A DNA stretch of 64,000 nt from Kistimonas sp964291505 (GTDB lineage Bacteria > Pseudomonadota > Gammaproteobacteria > Pseudomonadales > Endozoicomonadaceae). A program made the position numbers and the translations under genes. The notes beneath the pieces were generated by a model that worked only from the letters and a program-made list of their open reading frames with translations, was not told where the DNA came from and searched no databases. This document shows positions 25,879 through 34,654 of the stretch, one piece after another (the stretch's first letter is position 1; every line of letters starts with the position of its first letter). The stretch lies in the NCBI GenBank assembly GCA_964291505.2, contig OZ220216.1:930001-994000 (forward strand), written 5' to 3'.

Positions 25879-26226
25879 TCAGTCTGTCAGGAGTGTCTGC
25901 CATTGTGCCGGTTGAAAGCCCAGCTGGTAATGGTCGTCGGCTACCAGTAAGGGACGCTTAATAATGGCCGGATTTTCCAGCATGATGGCAATGGCTGAGG
26001 TCTGATCAATGGCGTCGCGGGTAGCTTCGGGAAGCTTGCGCCAGGTCGTGCCCCTACGGTTCAGCAGTGCCTCCCATCCCAGGTGTTCGGCCCATTGGGT
26101 CAGTTGGGTTTCTATGAGCCCGTCTTTGCGGTAATCGTGAAAGTGGTAGTCAATATTATTCTCATCCAGCCACCGGCGGGCTTTTTTGATGGTGTCACAG
26201 TTGCTGATGCCATACATCGTAATCAT
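25879..26226 (-). CDS. yffB: ArsC-like thioredoxin-fold protein (YffB/Spx-ArsC family)
   Basis: 115 residues from the ATG at 26226, which has AGGAA upstream and yields the family start MITMYGISNCDTIKKA. A longer reading frame to 26340 is not supported. The single N-terminal cysteine in GISNCDTIKKARRWL is typical of YffB proteins, which resemble arsenate reductase but whose function is uncertain (glutathione-dependent reductase proposed). NPAIIKRPLLV is the cis-proline region. Upstream of dapD in the same direction. Confidence 0.9.
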   Translation of the reverse strand: MITMYGISNCDTIKKARRWLDENNIDYHFHDYRKDGLIETQLTQWAEHLGWEALLNRRGTTWRKLPEATRDAIDQTSAIAIMLENPAIIKRPLLVADDHYQLGFQPAQWQTLLTD

Positions 26227-26488
26227 GGGTGTTCCTGTGTGTCCCTGTTGCTCCGGGTATTGATCATACGCGTATTGTGCTGTCTTTTCCCCTGGCGTGT
26301 TGTCAATTTGTGCGTCGTCAATAATAAAAGAGGTAATCATGCATGCCGGCTTGCAGTGTGATCAAAGCGAACTAGACTCCCATGGATTCTTATTTCATAG
26401 GCATGGTGATGGTCATCACTTTAAGCGTGTCGTGACAGGAAGCGGTTTTATTGTTTAATGATATTGCTGTTCAGTAGGCTGGCACAAT

Positions 26489-27256
26489 ATGAGTATCTCA
26501 TCCTGTTTGCGTTTGCCATTTAACTATTTGTTAACGTTAATTCCCCTGTGCTTCCCCGTAATAAGTTATGGCGGTGATTATTATTTGAAAGGTTTATTGG
26601 GGTATTCGCACACTGAATCTAAATTGAAGAAAGATTTGGATGTTGTTAATAAGCTATCCATGGTGATGGTTGATTCTTACGAGAATCATGACAAATCGGA
26701 TAACGCTGCCTTGGCAGGGGTTGGGGCAGGTATTGATTTTGATCGGTGCACTTATCGATTATCAGTAGGTGTGGGTTGGTATTGGCAAAATGAGATAAAA
26801 AATAAAGGCTACATTGATCTTCATGGTGAAGGTAGCTTTAGGGATTACAGTTATCAATACAAAACCCAGCATCAACGATTAATGCTGGAGGGAGCCTTGT
26901 TTTGGGTGATGCGTGATCCCGATTTACAACCATACATTGCCGCTGGGTTGGGTTATTCACGTAATCATTTTACAGGATATAGTGAAAAAGATATATATCC
27001 GACAGACGGTACAGCCAAAAGCCCTGATCCTATTACCCCATTCAAAAGTGCAACACATAATGAACCGGCCTGGCAGTTAGGTATTGGCATGCTCATTCCT
27101 ATATCGGATGTTTTGTTACTGGATATGGGCTATCAGTACGCGAACCTGGGGAAGGTGGAATCAGGACGGGATAAGCCGGGACGTTACAGCGGTAGATTGA
27201 AAACAGATGATCTGACTAGCCAGCAGTTAATGCTGGGATTGATCTGGCACTTCTGA
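26489..27256 (+). CDS. Predicted outer-membrane beta-barrel protein
   Basis: 255 residues. A signal peptide (about 1-28) is followed by alternating amphipathic strands typical of an eight-stranded OmpA/OmpW-like barrel (YYLKGLLGYSHTESK, LSVGVGWYWQNE, PYIAAGLGYSRNHF, QLMLGLIWHF). The chain ends in phenylalanine, the outer-membrane assembly signal. It is not assigned to a named porin. The next gene begins 1 base after its stop, so the two form a unit and probably act together at the cell surface. Flanked by yffB-dapD and glnD, both on the other strand, so the pair looks like an insertion into conserved gene order. Confidence 0.75.
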   Translation: MSISSCLRLPFNYLLTLIPLCFPVISYGGDYYLKGLLGYSHTESKLKKDLDVVNKLSMVMVDSYENHDKSDNAALAGVGAGIDFDRCTYRLSVGVGWYWQNEIKNKGYIDLHGEGSFRDYSYQYKTQHQRLMLEGALFWVMRDPDLQPYIAAGLGYSRNHFTGYSEKDIYPTDGTAKSPDPITPFKSATHNEPAWQLGIGMLIPISDVLLLDMGYQYANLGKVESGRDKPGRYSGRLKTDDLTSQQLMLGLIWHF

Positions 27257-27257
27257 G

Positions 27258-29729
27258 ATGTGTGTTATGAAAGCGTTGTCTATCTGGATTTTGTTCCTGT
27301 TGAGCGGTTTTTCTGGTGTGGTGTTGGCTGGGGCCATGTTTGATATCCAGGTCGAAACGGAAGGGGATCTGGTTAAAGGTGATAAGGGATTATTGAAACT
27401 GGCTATCACCAACCGTTCTGTAGAAACGGCGGATATCGTATTGCGCATTACCCAGACCGATGGCCAGGTTTTGCTGGATAAGCATTCCTGTCCATTGGTG
27501 GGCCCAAAGCAAACCTGTCGGGCAGCCATTGCGGTCACACCTGCCAAAGCTGGAGACCAGCGTTTTGTCGTGGAAGCGTTGGGGTTTGATGCCAAATACC
27601 TGTGTGGCAAAACGGTGCAGTTGTTTACGGTCTATGAGACTGAGCGTTTTAAGTCCGTCTATCTTTCCGATCAGAAAAGTGAGTTTGCCCAAGCGTGGGC
27701 ATTGGTACATGGTTTAGGTAATACAGAAGACGCTGCCCTGTATATTAATCGACATGATGGCGATCCGTTGGTAGAGGAACGGGGTGGGCGCACGGTCATG
27801 TTGTCACAAGCCCTTTCTGGTGCAGATGATTTGAGTCAGCAAATCAATGCTGTTATTGAGCGTGAACTGGAAGGATTCAGTGGCAAAGTTCATTTGTATA
27901 TTCAGTCGTCCATGGTTGCTGATGCCCGTCAGATTATGATTGATTCAGCACTAGCCCCACGTTTGGCGTCAGTGACTGTTTTTCCGGTTGATGTGTCAAT
28001 GCTTCACTATGATGCTGCGCGCATTCAGAAGCTGGCAGCATTTGCCAGTGATCTCTACGGAAAAGGGACGGAATCAGTAAAAATAGTTTTGTGGGATACC
28101 ATTGATCAGAACGCATTGATGACGGGGACTCTTTCACAGTTTGGACGTTTGCGTGATCATGGCATTGAATTTGATACCTTTAGTTTTCTTAATAAAGGGT
28201 ACAATATCGCAGCGTTGGGTGTGAAAGACTTACTGTTATCTGGCGGGCTGTATGCGCAGTTAATTCCAGAATCTGCAATGAGTGATGGGGTGTTTTCTAA
28301 GGCTACCGATTATAAGGCGGACAAAAATAACCTCCTTTTTCTTGGTTATCATGGCTATAGCGAAGCTTGGTATGAATGGTTACCCAAGAAGCAGATTGAT
28401 GTACTACAAGCGTTAAGTAGTAAATATGATTCCAGCCAATATAATCCGATCTATCAGAGTGCCCCGCATGATGTAGAAACACAGGCATGGCTGAGTGCAA
28501 ATAAAATAGTCAGTTATTTTAATCCATCCTTTCCACTGGTTTTGTGGATAGCACTTAATGAAGGCACAGTAACCTATCACCAAAACCACCAGCAGCACAC
28601 GGCCTATTTCCCTGCGCTGCCAATCAGGGTTCTGTCGTCTGATAATGCGATGCTATATAACCTGAATATTGATCACATTGATGCGATCCTTGGATATAGT
28701 CCTGTGGGCTCGCAAGAGTATGAACAGGATTTCCAGGCCTACATGGCATTCCTTCAAATGGTTGGCCGAACATCGGAGCAAATTCCGTTTTTTCAATTCT
28801 CGCAGTGGATTTCTGATGAGCGAGATGATTCCGTTGGGTTGCTTGATGAAGTGGTCACTGAATCTGTTTCTAATCAGTCAGAACTGGTTGGTTTCGAGGC
28901 GGAAGTCTCCGACTCCGGTATTCAGGAGGCAGGGGCAGCCAGTGATATGTTAGCTGTTGATGAAGCGTCAACCGCTGAACAAGGTCAAGACGCATCTTCT
29001 GAACTGGTTGCTGTAAGTGGTGATGGCAATGTGTTTGAAGAGGGTAGTGCTGCTGTTGATGAGGTGCCAACCGTTGAGCAAGGCCAATACTCATCGTCTG
29101 AGCAGATTGCTGCAAGTGGAGATGAAGAAAACTCTGAAGAGGGTAATGTTGCTGCTAATGAGATGCCATCGACTGAACAAGATCATGAGCCATCCCCTGA
29201 TCAGGCCCTTGTAAGTATTGATGGAGAAAGGTTTGGTGAGGGTGTCATTGTTGTTGATGAATCAGTCACGGCACAGCTAAAACCCGATGATGCTGGGACG
29301 TCTGATAGTGGTCAGATTGAGGTCGCATCAGAGCGGCAGGAAAAAACGGATGAAAAAATACCCGTTGATTATGCGCAGGTTAATGCCGCTGAGCTTGATA
29401 ATGCTTTAGGTGAGCAGTCGACAGGTAATGCTGAAACAGTGCCTGCTAACAGCGCGGCGAAGGCAGATAAACCGTCGTATTATATGGAAAATTTAGTTGC
29501 AGGATTTTCTCAGGAGGCATTGGCTGCTGTTCAGACCTCAGGCGGTAAGGTCATTTTGTGTGTCAAAGAACAGCCTGAGTGTATTGATGGCAGGGTGCAA
29601 GGTTGTCAGCTGGTGCTTTTGTTCGCCTGTTGTAACGGTATTTCTCTCTGTACAGAGATGGAACAGGATAATACTCAGCAGCCTTGTTTATGGTCTATGC
29701 CACTGGTGCTTCAGGCTTCGCAGCAGTAA
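27258..29729 (+). CDS. Exported repeat-containing protein of unknown function
   Basis: 823 residues from the ATG at 27258, or 820 from 27267 (MKALSIWILFLLSGF). A signal peptide is followed by an immunoglobulin-like beta domain (about 25-125, with a cysteine pair in DKHSCPLVGPKQTCRA), then a globular region to about residue 530 that I do not recognise. Next comes an acidic segment of about 3.5 imperfect 33-residue repeats (AVDEASTAEQ...), and a C-terminal domain of about 60 residues with seven cysteines (CVKEQPEC...CQLVLLFACC). Cysteine content fits a periplasmic or surface location. Coupled to the barrel gene upstream. Convergent with glnD. Confidence 0.75.
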   Translation: MCVMKALSIWILFLLSGFSGVVLAGAMFDIQVETEGDLVKGDKGLLKLAITNRSVETADIVLRITQTDGQVLLDKHSCPLVGPKQTCRAAIAVTPAKAGDQRFVVEALGFDAKYLCGKTVQLFTVYETERFKSVYLSDQKSEFAQAWALVHGLGNTEDAALYINRHDGDPLVEERGGRTVMLSQALSGADDLSQQINAVIERELEGFSGKVHLYIQSSMVADARQIMIDSALAPRLASVTVFPVDVSMLHYDAARIQKLAAFASDLYGKGTESVKIVLWDTIDQNALMTGTLSQFGRLRDHGIEFDTFSFLNKGYNIAALGVKDLLLSGGLYAQLIPESAMSDGVFSKATDYKADKNNLLFLGYHGYSEAWYEWLPKKQIDVLQALSSKYDSSQYNPIYQSAPHDVETQAWLSANKIVSYFNPSFPLVLWIALNEGTVTYHQNHQQHTAYFPALPIRVLSSDNAMLYNLNIDHIDAILGYSPVGSQEYEQDFQAYMAFLQMVGRTSEQIPFFQFSQWISDERDDSVGLLDEVVTESVSNQSELVGFEAEVSDSGIQEAGAASDMLAVDEASTAEQGQDASSELVAVSGDGNVFEEGSAAVDEVPTVEQGQYSSSEQIAASGDEENSEEGNVAANEMPSTEQDHEPSPDQALVSIDGERFGEGVIVVDESVTAQLKPDDAGTSDSGQIEVASERQEKTDEKIPVDYAQVNAAELDNALGEQSTGNAETVPANSAAKADKPSYYMENLVAGFSQEALAAVQTSGGKVILCVKEQPECIDGRVQGCQLVLLFACCNGISLCTEMEQDNTQQPCLWSMPLVLQASQQ
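28947..29275 (+). repeat. 99-bp tandem coding repeats, about 3.5 copies
   Basis: Equivalent codons of the (A)VDE unit fall at 28956, 29055, 29154 and 29253, exactly 99 bases apart. The units have diverged in sequence but kept the period, giving 33-residue acidic repeats. Confidence 0.8.
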
Positions 29730-29742
29730 TTGATCAGAATAG

Positions 29743-29773
29743 GCAGTGCTGAGTTTTCGGTAATCAGCACTGC
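29743..29773. terminator. Bidirectional hairpin between convergent genes
   Basis: GCAGTGCTGA and TCAGCACTGC, 10-bp perfect stem with an 11-base loop, between the repeat-protein gene and glnD. No long T-run. Confidence 0.55.
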
Positions 29774-29780
29774 ATTCGCG

Positions 29781-32483
29781 TTATTGTCCTAATGCGTCCT
29801 GATTTGCGTAGTCTTGGAGGCGGATACACAGCGTTTGTTTCAGGCTACTGCATAAGTCCTGATCACTGATCGCATTACCTGAGTGATCCGTGATGAAAAA
29901 AACATCTTCTACTTTCTCGCCAAGCGTGGCGATTTTGGCGTTTTGTATCCGAATCTCCAGCTCTGTGAACGTTTTCCCCATCATGGCGAGCAGACCGGGT
30001 CGATCCGTAGCATAAACTTCGACAACGGTACGATTGTTCAACAGATCATTGCTGATGATGACTTCTGGTGCTTTGGCAAAATGTTTCAGTTGTCTGGGGG
30101 TGCGTCGATGAATGATGTCCTGGAACGAGTCGGGGTTGCTTAGGATTTTGCTCAGTCGATTGCACAGACGCTCGATGCGTCCGGGATTGTCGCCAATGGG
30201 GGAACCATTGCTTTCCAGAACAATAAAGGTATCCAGGCTGAAGCCACCGGTTGATGTGATAATCCGTGCATCGTGGATGCTGAGGTTTTGTTGATCAAGG
30301 GCCGCTGCTGTCGCTGCAAACAGGTTGGAACTATCTTTGGCGTAGATAAAAACAGCGGTTCCGCCTTCAAAGTGGCGCTCGGTCGTTTCTCTGATCAATA
30401 CCAGCGGACTGTTACTGTCGCCGTGATGCAGAATGCCTGAGGTATGCCAGGCGATTTCCTCTGGCGTGTGGCGAAGGAAATAATCGTCTCCCAGGGTATC
30501 CCAAAGGGTTTGTACAGCTGTGTCGTTGACACTGTTTTCGCGCAGGAATTCCCGGGCGATGTGCTGGCTTTCAGCAATCAGTTCGTGTTTGTCGATGGGG
30601 TTTTCCAGGCCACGCAATAATGCTCGGCTGGTTTCCCGGTACAGTTGACGTAGCAGGCTGGCTCGCCAGCCATTCCATAGGGTCGGGTTGGTGGCGTTGA
30701 TATCGGCGACGGTCAGGCAGTAGAGGTAATCCAGGTGGCGTCGATCGCCCACCAGTTGGGCAAAGTGGTTGATGGTTTCCGGATCTGACAGATCCTTGCG
30801 TTGTGCTGTTGTCGACATGACCAGATGGTTGCGCACCAACCAGGCGATCAGGGCAGTGTCTGCTTCACTCAGCCTATGTCGTTGGCCGAATGCCAGGGCA
30901 TCCTCAGCGCCCAGTTCGGAGTGATCTCCTCCCCGGCCCTTGGCAATGTCGTGAAACAGCCCCGCAATGTACAGCAGTTCGGGGCGGTTGATGCGACGTT
31001 TGGCTTCGCAGGCCACCGGGAAAGGCTCTTCGCTTTCTTGATAATTGAAACGGCGAAGGTGCTTGATCAGCAATAATGTGTGGGCATCGACGGTATAAAT
31101 GTGGAACAGGTCATGTTGCATCTGACCGATAATGCGTCTGAATTCGGGCAGGTAACTGCCCAGAATGCCGTAGCGGATCATCCGTCGCAGATTGGCTGTC
31201 AGGGCATAAGGTGCGCGCATCAATTCAATAAAGAGCTGATTCACTTCAGGGTTGTTTCGGAAATTTTCGTTGATCAGATTCCTGTGGGTTCGCAACAGAC
31301 GAATCGTTGAGGCGCGCGGGCCCAGGATGAACGGATTACGTGTCATCAAAACGAACAGTTCCAGCATGGCTGGCGGATGCTCGGAAAACACCTGGTCGCT
31401 GGTGATCTCTATATAGTTGTTGCGTACCTGGAAGTGTTCATTCAGTGGGATGATCTCTTCTTCTTGGTCGGAGGTGAGAATTTCATCATCAAAGTGCTGG
31501 AGCAGAAGATCCTTAAGTTCTCCCAGAATCATGACGGCGCGGAAGTATTTCTGCATGAACTGCTCAATGGCAAGTGTGCCATTGGTGTCTCTGTAGCCAA
31601 AATGTGCCGCTAATCCACGCTGGTAATCAAACAGCAGGCGATCTTCCGCCCGGCCGCTTAGCCGATGCAGGCCCCAGCGTACCTGCCAGAGAAAGTCACG
31701 GGAGCGGAGTAACATGTCGTATTCGGTGTCGGTGAGAAAACCGACTTTGACCAAGTCTTCGGGCTGATCTGTGCCGTAATGGCGACGTGTGATCCAGCCT
31801 AGCATGTGAAGATCCCGCAGGCCGCCCGGTGAGCTCTTGATGTTGGGTTCCAGGTTGTACTCAGTCTGGTTGAACTTCCGGTGGCGGGTGCGCTGCTCCT
31901 CGTATTTGGCCTGCAGGTAGGTTTTGCTCGGCCACATTTTGTCGGTGTTGATCAGGAACATCATCTGGCTTCGGAGATTTTCAGGGCCGGTGATGGTGCG
32001 GGATTCCATCAGGTTGGTAATGATGGTCAGATCGCTACCAGCCTGGCGGGCGCACTCTTCAACCGAGCGGACACTGGAGCCAACCTGCAGATTAATATCC
32101 CAGAGTAGGGTCAGGAATTGTTCAATGTTTTCGCGGTGGGGTTCCGGGTCGTCCTGGGAGAGCAGGATCAGGATGTCGATATCAGAAAAAGGATGCAGTT
32201 CACCGCGGCCATAACCGCCAACAGCCAGCAAAGCAATATCGTCACGCCCGCCAAACAGGTGCTCCCAGGCTAGCGACAAAACCTGATCGATCAGCCAGGC
32301 TCGTCCACGAACCAGTGCCTGAATGGGGACGCCATCGTCGAACCACTGGTTCATAGTAGTTTCAGCCTGCTTGAGGCATTTTTTATACGCCGGAATGGCA
32401 GTGCTGGAGAGGGTGAGTTCGGCCCGGAACTGGCCGCGGTCAAAGAGTTCTGACTGCTGTTGTTCGGTGAGTACAGCGTTCAT
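29781..32483 (-). CDS. glnD: PII uridylyltransferase / uridylyl-removing enzyme
   Basis: 900 residues from the ATG at 32483, which has AGGA 8 bases upstream. A GTG 18 bases earlier is possible. It senses glutamine and adds or removes UMP on PII proteins, controlling nitrogen assimilation. Domains in order: nucleotidyltransferase (GGYGRGELHPFSDIDILIL, about 90-110), GlnD linker region, HD hydrolase (LFHDIAKGRGGDHSELGAEDA, about 510), and two C-terminal ACT domains. Downstream of map on the same strand, the usual map-glnD arrangement. Confidence 0.96.
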   Translation of the reverse strand: MNAVLTEQQQSELFDRGQFRAELTLSSTAIPAYKKCLKQAETTMNQWFDDGVPIQALVRGRAWLIDQVLSLAWEHLFGGRDDIALLAVGGYGRGELHPFSDIDILILLSQDDPEPHRENIEQFLTLLWDINLQVGSSVRSVEECARQAGSDLTIITNLMESRTITGPENLRSQMMFLINTDKMWPSKTYLQAKYEEQRTRHRKFNQTEYNLEPNIKSSPGGLRDLHMLGWITRRHYGTDQPEDLVKVGFLTDTEYDMLLRSRDFLWQVRWGLHRLSGRAEDRLLFDYQRGLAAHFGYRDTNGTLAIEQFMQKYFRAVMILGELKDLLLQHFDDEILTSDQEEEIIPLNEHFQVRNNYIEITSDQVFSEHPPAMLELFVLMTRNPFILGPRASTIRLLRTHRNLINENFRNNPEVNQLFIELMRAPYALTANLRRMIRYGILGSYLPEFRRIIGQMQHDLFHIYTVDAHTLLLIKHLRRFNYQESEEPFPVACEAKRRINRPELLYIAGLFHDIAKGRGGDHSELGAEDALAFGQRHRLSEADTALIAWLVRNHLVMSTTAQRKDLSDPETINHFAQLVGDRRHLDYLYCLTVADINATNPTLWNGWRASLLRQLYRETSRALLRGLENPIDKHELIAESQHIAREFLRENSVNDTAVQTLWDTLGDDYFLRHTPEEIAWHTSGILHHGDSNSPLVLIRETTERHFEGGTAVFIYAKDSSNLFAATAAALDQQNLSIHDARIITSTGGFSLDTFIVLESNGSPIGDNPGRIERLCNRLSKILSNPDSFQDIIHRRTPRQLKHFAKAPEVIISNDLLNNRTVVEVYATDRPGLLAMMGKTFTELEIRIQNAKIATLGEKVEDVFFITDHSGNAISDQDLCSSLKQTLCIRLQDYANQDALGQ

Positions 32484-32516
32484 TCTGGTTATCCTGGTCA
32501 CCGTTGGATCTGATAG

Positions 32517-32536
32517 CTGGCAGCGGGCTGCCAGCA
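32517..32536. terminator. Hairpin between map and glnD
   Basis: GCTGGCAGC and GCTGCCAGC with a 2-base spacer. A strong stem but no T-run; it could attenuate map transcripts before glnD. Confidence 0.35.
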
Positions 32537-32590
32537 GCAGGGCCTCATCAAGGAGACCCTGTAGGGTTTATTGCATTATTGTGGTGAAGG

Positions 32591-33388
32591 TTAAGCGGTA
32601 AAGGTGCTGGTGGTAAAGGGGATCTGCTCATCATTGCGCAGTGTGAGGATTTCCACACCATCCTGGGTGACAAGAATGGTGTGCTCCCACTGGGCAGAAA
32701 GACGGCGATCCTTGGTGACGGCGGTCCATCCGTCGGGCTTGAGCTTGGTTTGCTTTTTGCCGGCATTGATCATCGGTTCGATGGTGAATGTCATACCTGC
32801 CACCAGCTCAATGCCTGTGCCCTGCTGGCCGTAGTGTAGAACCTGGGGTTCTTCATGGAAGCCCTTGCCGATGCCGTGTCCACAATACTCTTCAACCACC
32901 GAATAGTGGTTGGCGTGGGCATGTTGGGCAATGGCAAACCCGATATCGCCAAGACGGGTGCCCGGACGAACCAGTTCAATGCCCTTGTACATGCATTCCT
33001 GGGTAACAGTGACCAGACGTTGTGCGTGCTCGGCTACATCGCCCACCAGGAACATCTTGCTGGTATCACCATGGTATCCATCCTTGATGACGGTGATATC
33101 AATATTGATGATATCGCCGTTTTTCAGGGGTTTCTTGTCGGTAGGGATGCCATGACAGACGACCTCGTTCACTGAGGTGCAGATGGATTTCGGGAAACCC
33201 TTGTAGTTCAGTGGTGCAGGAATCGCGCCCTGCTTATTGACGATATGGTCGTGGCAGATGCGATCCAGTTCCTCGGTGGTAACGCCGGGGACAACATGTT
33301 CACCGATCATTTCCAGCACTTCGGCGGCCAGGCGGCCGGCAATGCGCATTTTCTCGATGTCTTCCAGGGTTTTGATAATGACAGTCAT
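32591..33388 (-). CDS. map: Methionine aminopeptidase, type I
   Basis: 265 residues. Removes the N-terminal methionine from new proteins. The pita-bread fold metal ligands are visible in NIDITVIKDGYHGDTSKMF (two Asp), GHGIGKGFHEEP (His), FTIEPMIN (Glu) and SAQWEHTILV (Glu). map-glnD runs leftwards, divergent from what is normally rpsB; here the mevalonate operon occupies the 6.6 kb between them. Confidence 0.97.
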   Translation of the reverse strand: MTVIIKTLEDIEKMRIAGRLAAEVLEMIGEHVVPGVTTEELDRICHDHIVNKQGAIPAPLNYKGFPKSICTSVNEVVCHGIPTDKKPLKNGDIINIDITVIKDGYHGDTSKMFLVGDVAEHAQRLVTVTQECMYKGIELVRPGTRLGDIGFAIAQHAHANHYSVVEEYCGHGIGKGFHEEPQVLHYGQQGTGIELVAGMTFTIEPMINAGKKQTKLKPDGWTAVTKDRRLSAQWEHTILVTQDGVEILTLRNDEQIPFTTSTFTA

Positions 33389-33510
33389 GATTACCGTGTG
33401 ATTACTTATCGTTCGCCTTTCTGTTCAGGCCTATCGCGCCATTCTAGCAAAGGGCCGCCTGCCCGCGATAGTGGGAAACGGTCTTAGCCTGTCGCACGGT
33501 GGGAGGATTC

Positions 33511-33519
33511 TGGTATTAT
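33511..33519 (+). promoter_or_regulatory. Candidate extended -10 promoter of the mevalonate operon
   Basis: TGGTATTAT has the extended -10 form TGnTATTAT, about 100 bases before mvaA. No convincing -35 box is seen. Confidence 0.4.
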
Positions 33520-33619
33520 TCCCGCCTTTGCAATCCTGTGGTGTGGGCAGAGGTTTCCTCTGACGTAGAGACCCTGGAGTGCGTAACAGGACTGTTTTCA
33601 GGATACCAGCCGGTTATAT

Positions 33620-34654
33620 ATGTCAGATAACAAGATTCAACAGGCGCCGGTTCCCATGCGGCTCGTGGGACCGGTGACGATTATTGGTGATGTTGTCGAT
33701 GACAGCGTCATGCTGCCCCTGGCGACCTACGAAACGCCGCTGTGGCCTTCTGTGGGTCGTGGCGCACGGGTGGCCAGTGTGGCCGGTGGTATCCGGGCGA
33801 CTGTGATTGATGAGCGGATGACCCGTTCTATCCTGCTTGAAGCTGAGGATGCATCGAAGGCGCTGGCGGCCTGGCACAGCCTGCAGGGCCGCAAGGACGA
33901 GATGAATATGGTGGTGCGTGAATCCAGCCGTTATGCGCGGTTGATCGATATGCACAGCCAGATTGTCGGCAATTTGCTCTATATCCGCCTTGAATATCTG
34001 ACCGGTGATGCATCGGGTCACAATATGGTGACGCTGGCTTCTGAAAAACTGCAGGACTGGATTCTGGGTGAGTACCCGGAACTACGGTATTGCTCAATTT
34101 CTGCCAACTATTGCACGGACAAAAAAGCAACAGCCATCAACGGTATCCTGGGCCGGGGTAAGAATGTGGTGGCAGAGCTGCTGATTCCACGGGATCTTTG
34201 CGAGCGTCGGTTAAAGACGACACCCGAAAAAATTGTCGATCTGAATATCAAGAAAAACCTGTTGGGTACCATGCTGGCCGGTGGTATTCGCAGCGCTAAT
34301 GCCCACTTTGCCAATATGTTGCTGGCTTTTTATCTGGCGACCGGTCAGGACGCTGCCAACATCGTTGAGGGTTCTCAGGGTATTGTGCATGCCGAAGTGC
34401 GCGAAGGGGATCTTTATTTCTCCGTTAACCTGCCAAACCTGATTGTCGGCACCGTTGGAAATGGCAAGGGGCTGGACTTTGTAGAGCGTAATCTCGAGTT
34501 GCTGGGGTGCCGTGAAAACCGTGAGCCTGGCGCAAATGCACGTAGATTAGCGGTTATCTGTGCAGCGGCGGTGCTCTGTGGTGAGCTGTCCCTGTTGGCA
34601 GCCCAGACCAATCCCGGTGAGCTGATGGCATCCCATTTGAAGCTGGAGCGCTGA
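33620..34654 (+). CDS. mvaA: Hydroxymethylglutaryl-CoA reductase, class I
   Basis: 344 residues. Reduces HMG-CoA to mevalonate, the committed step of the mevalonate pathway. GDASGHNMVT (about 129-138) and SANYCTDKKATAIN (about 161-174, with the catalytic lysine) follow the class I pattern of eukaryotes and archaea, as do LKTTPEKIVDLNIKKNLLG, GTVGNGKGL and ANARRLAVICAAAVLCGELS. The catalytic histidine is in ELMASHLKLER at the C terminus. There is no membrane anchor. The stop overlaps the start of the next gene by 1 base. First gene of the mevalonate cluster, divergent from map. Confidence 0.95.
   Translation: MSDNKIQQAPVPMRLVGPVTIIGDVVDDSVMLPLATYETPLWPSVGRGARVASVAGGIRATVIDERMTRSILLEAEDASKALAAWHSLQGRKDEMNMVVRESSRYARLIDMHSQIVGNLLYIRLEYLTGDASGHNMVTLASEKLQDWILGEYPELRYCSISANYCTDKKATAINGILGRGKNVVAELLIPRDLCERRLKTTPEKIVDLNIKKNLLGTMLAGGIRSANAHFANMLLAFYLATGQDAANIVEGSQGIVHAEVREGDLYFSVNLPNLIVGTVGNGKGLDFVERNLELLGCRENREPGANARRLAVICAAAVLCGELSLLAAQTNPGELMASHLKLER

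Noticed and set aside
28947..29275. 99-bp periodic repeat considered as a CRISPR-like array
   Set aside because: The units are adjacent without spacers, diverged and in frame inside a coding region, so they are protein repeats.
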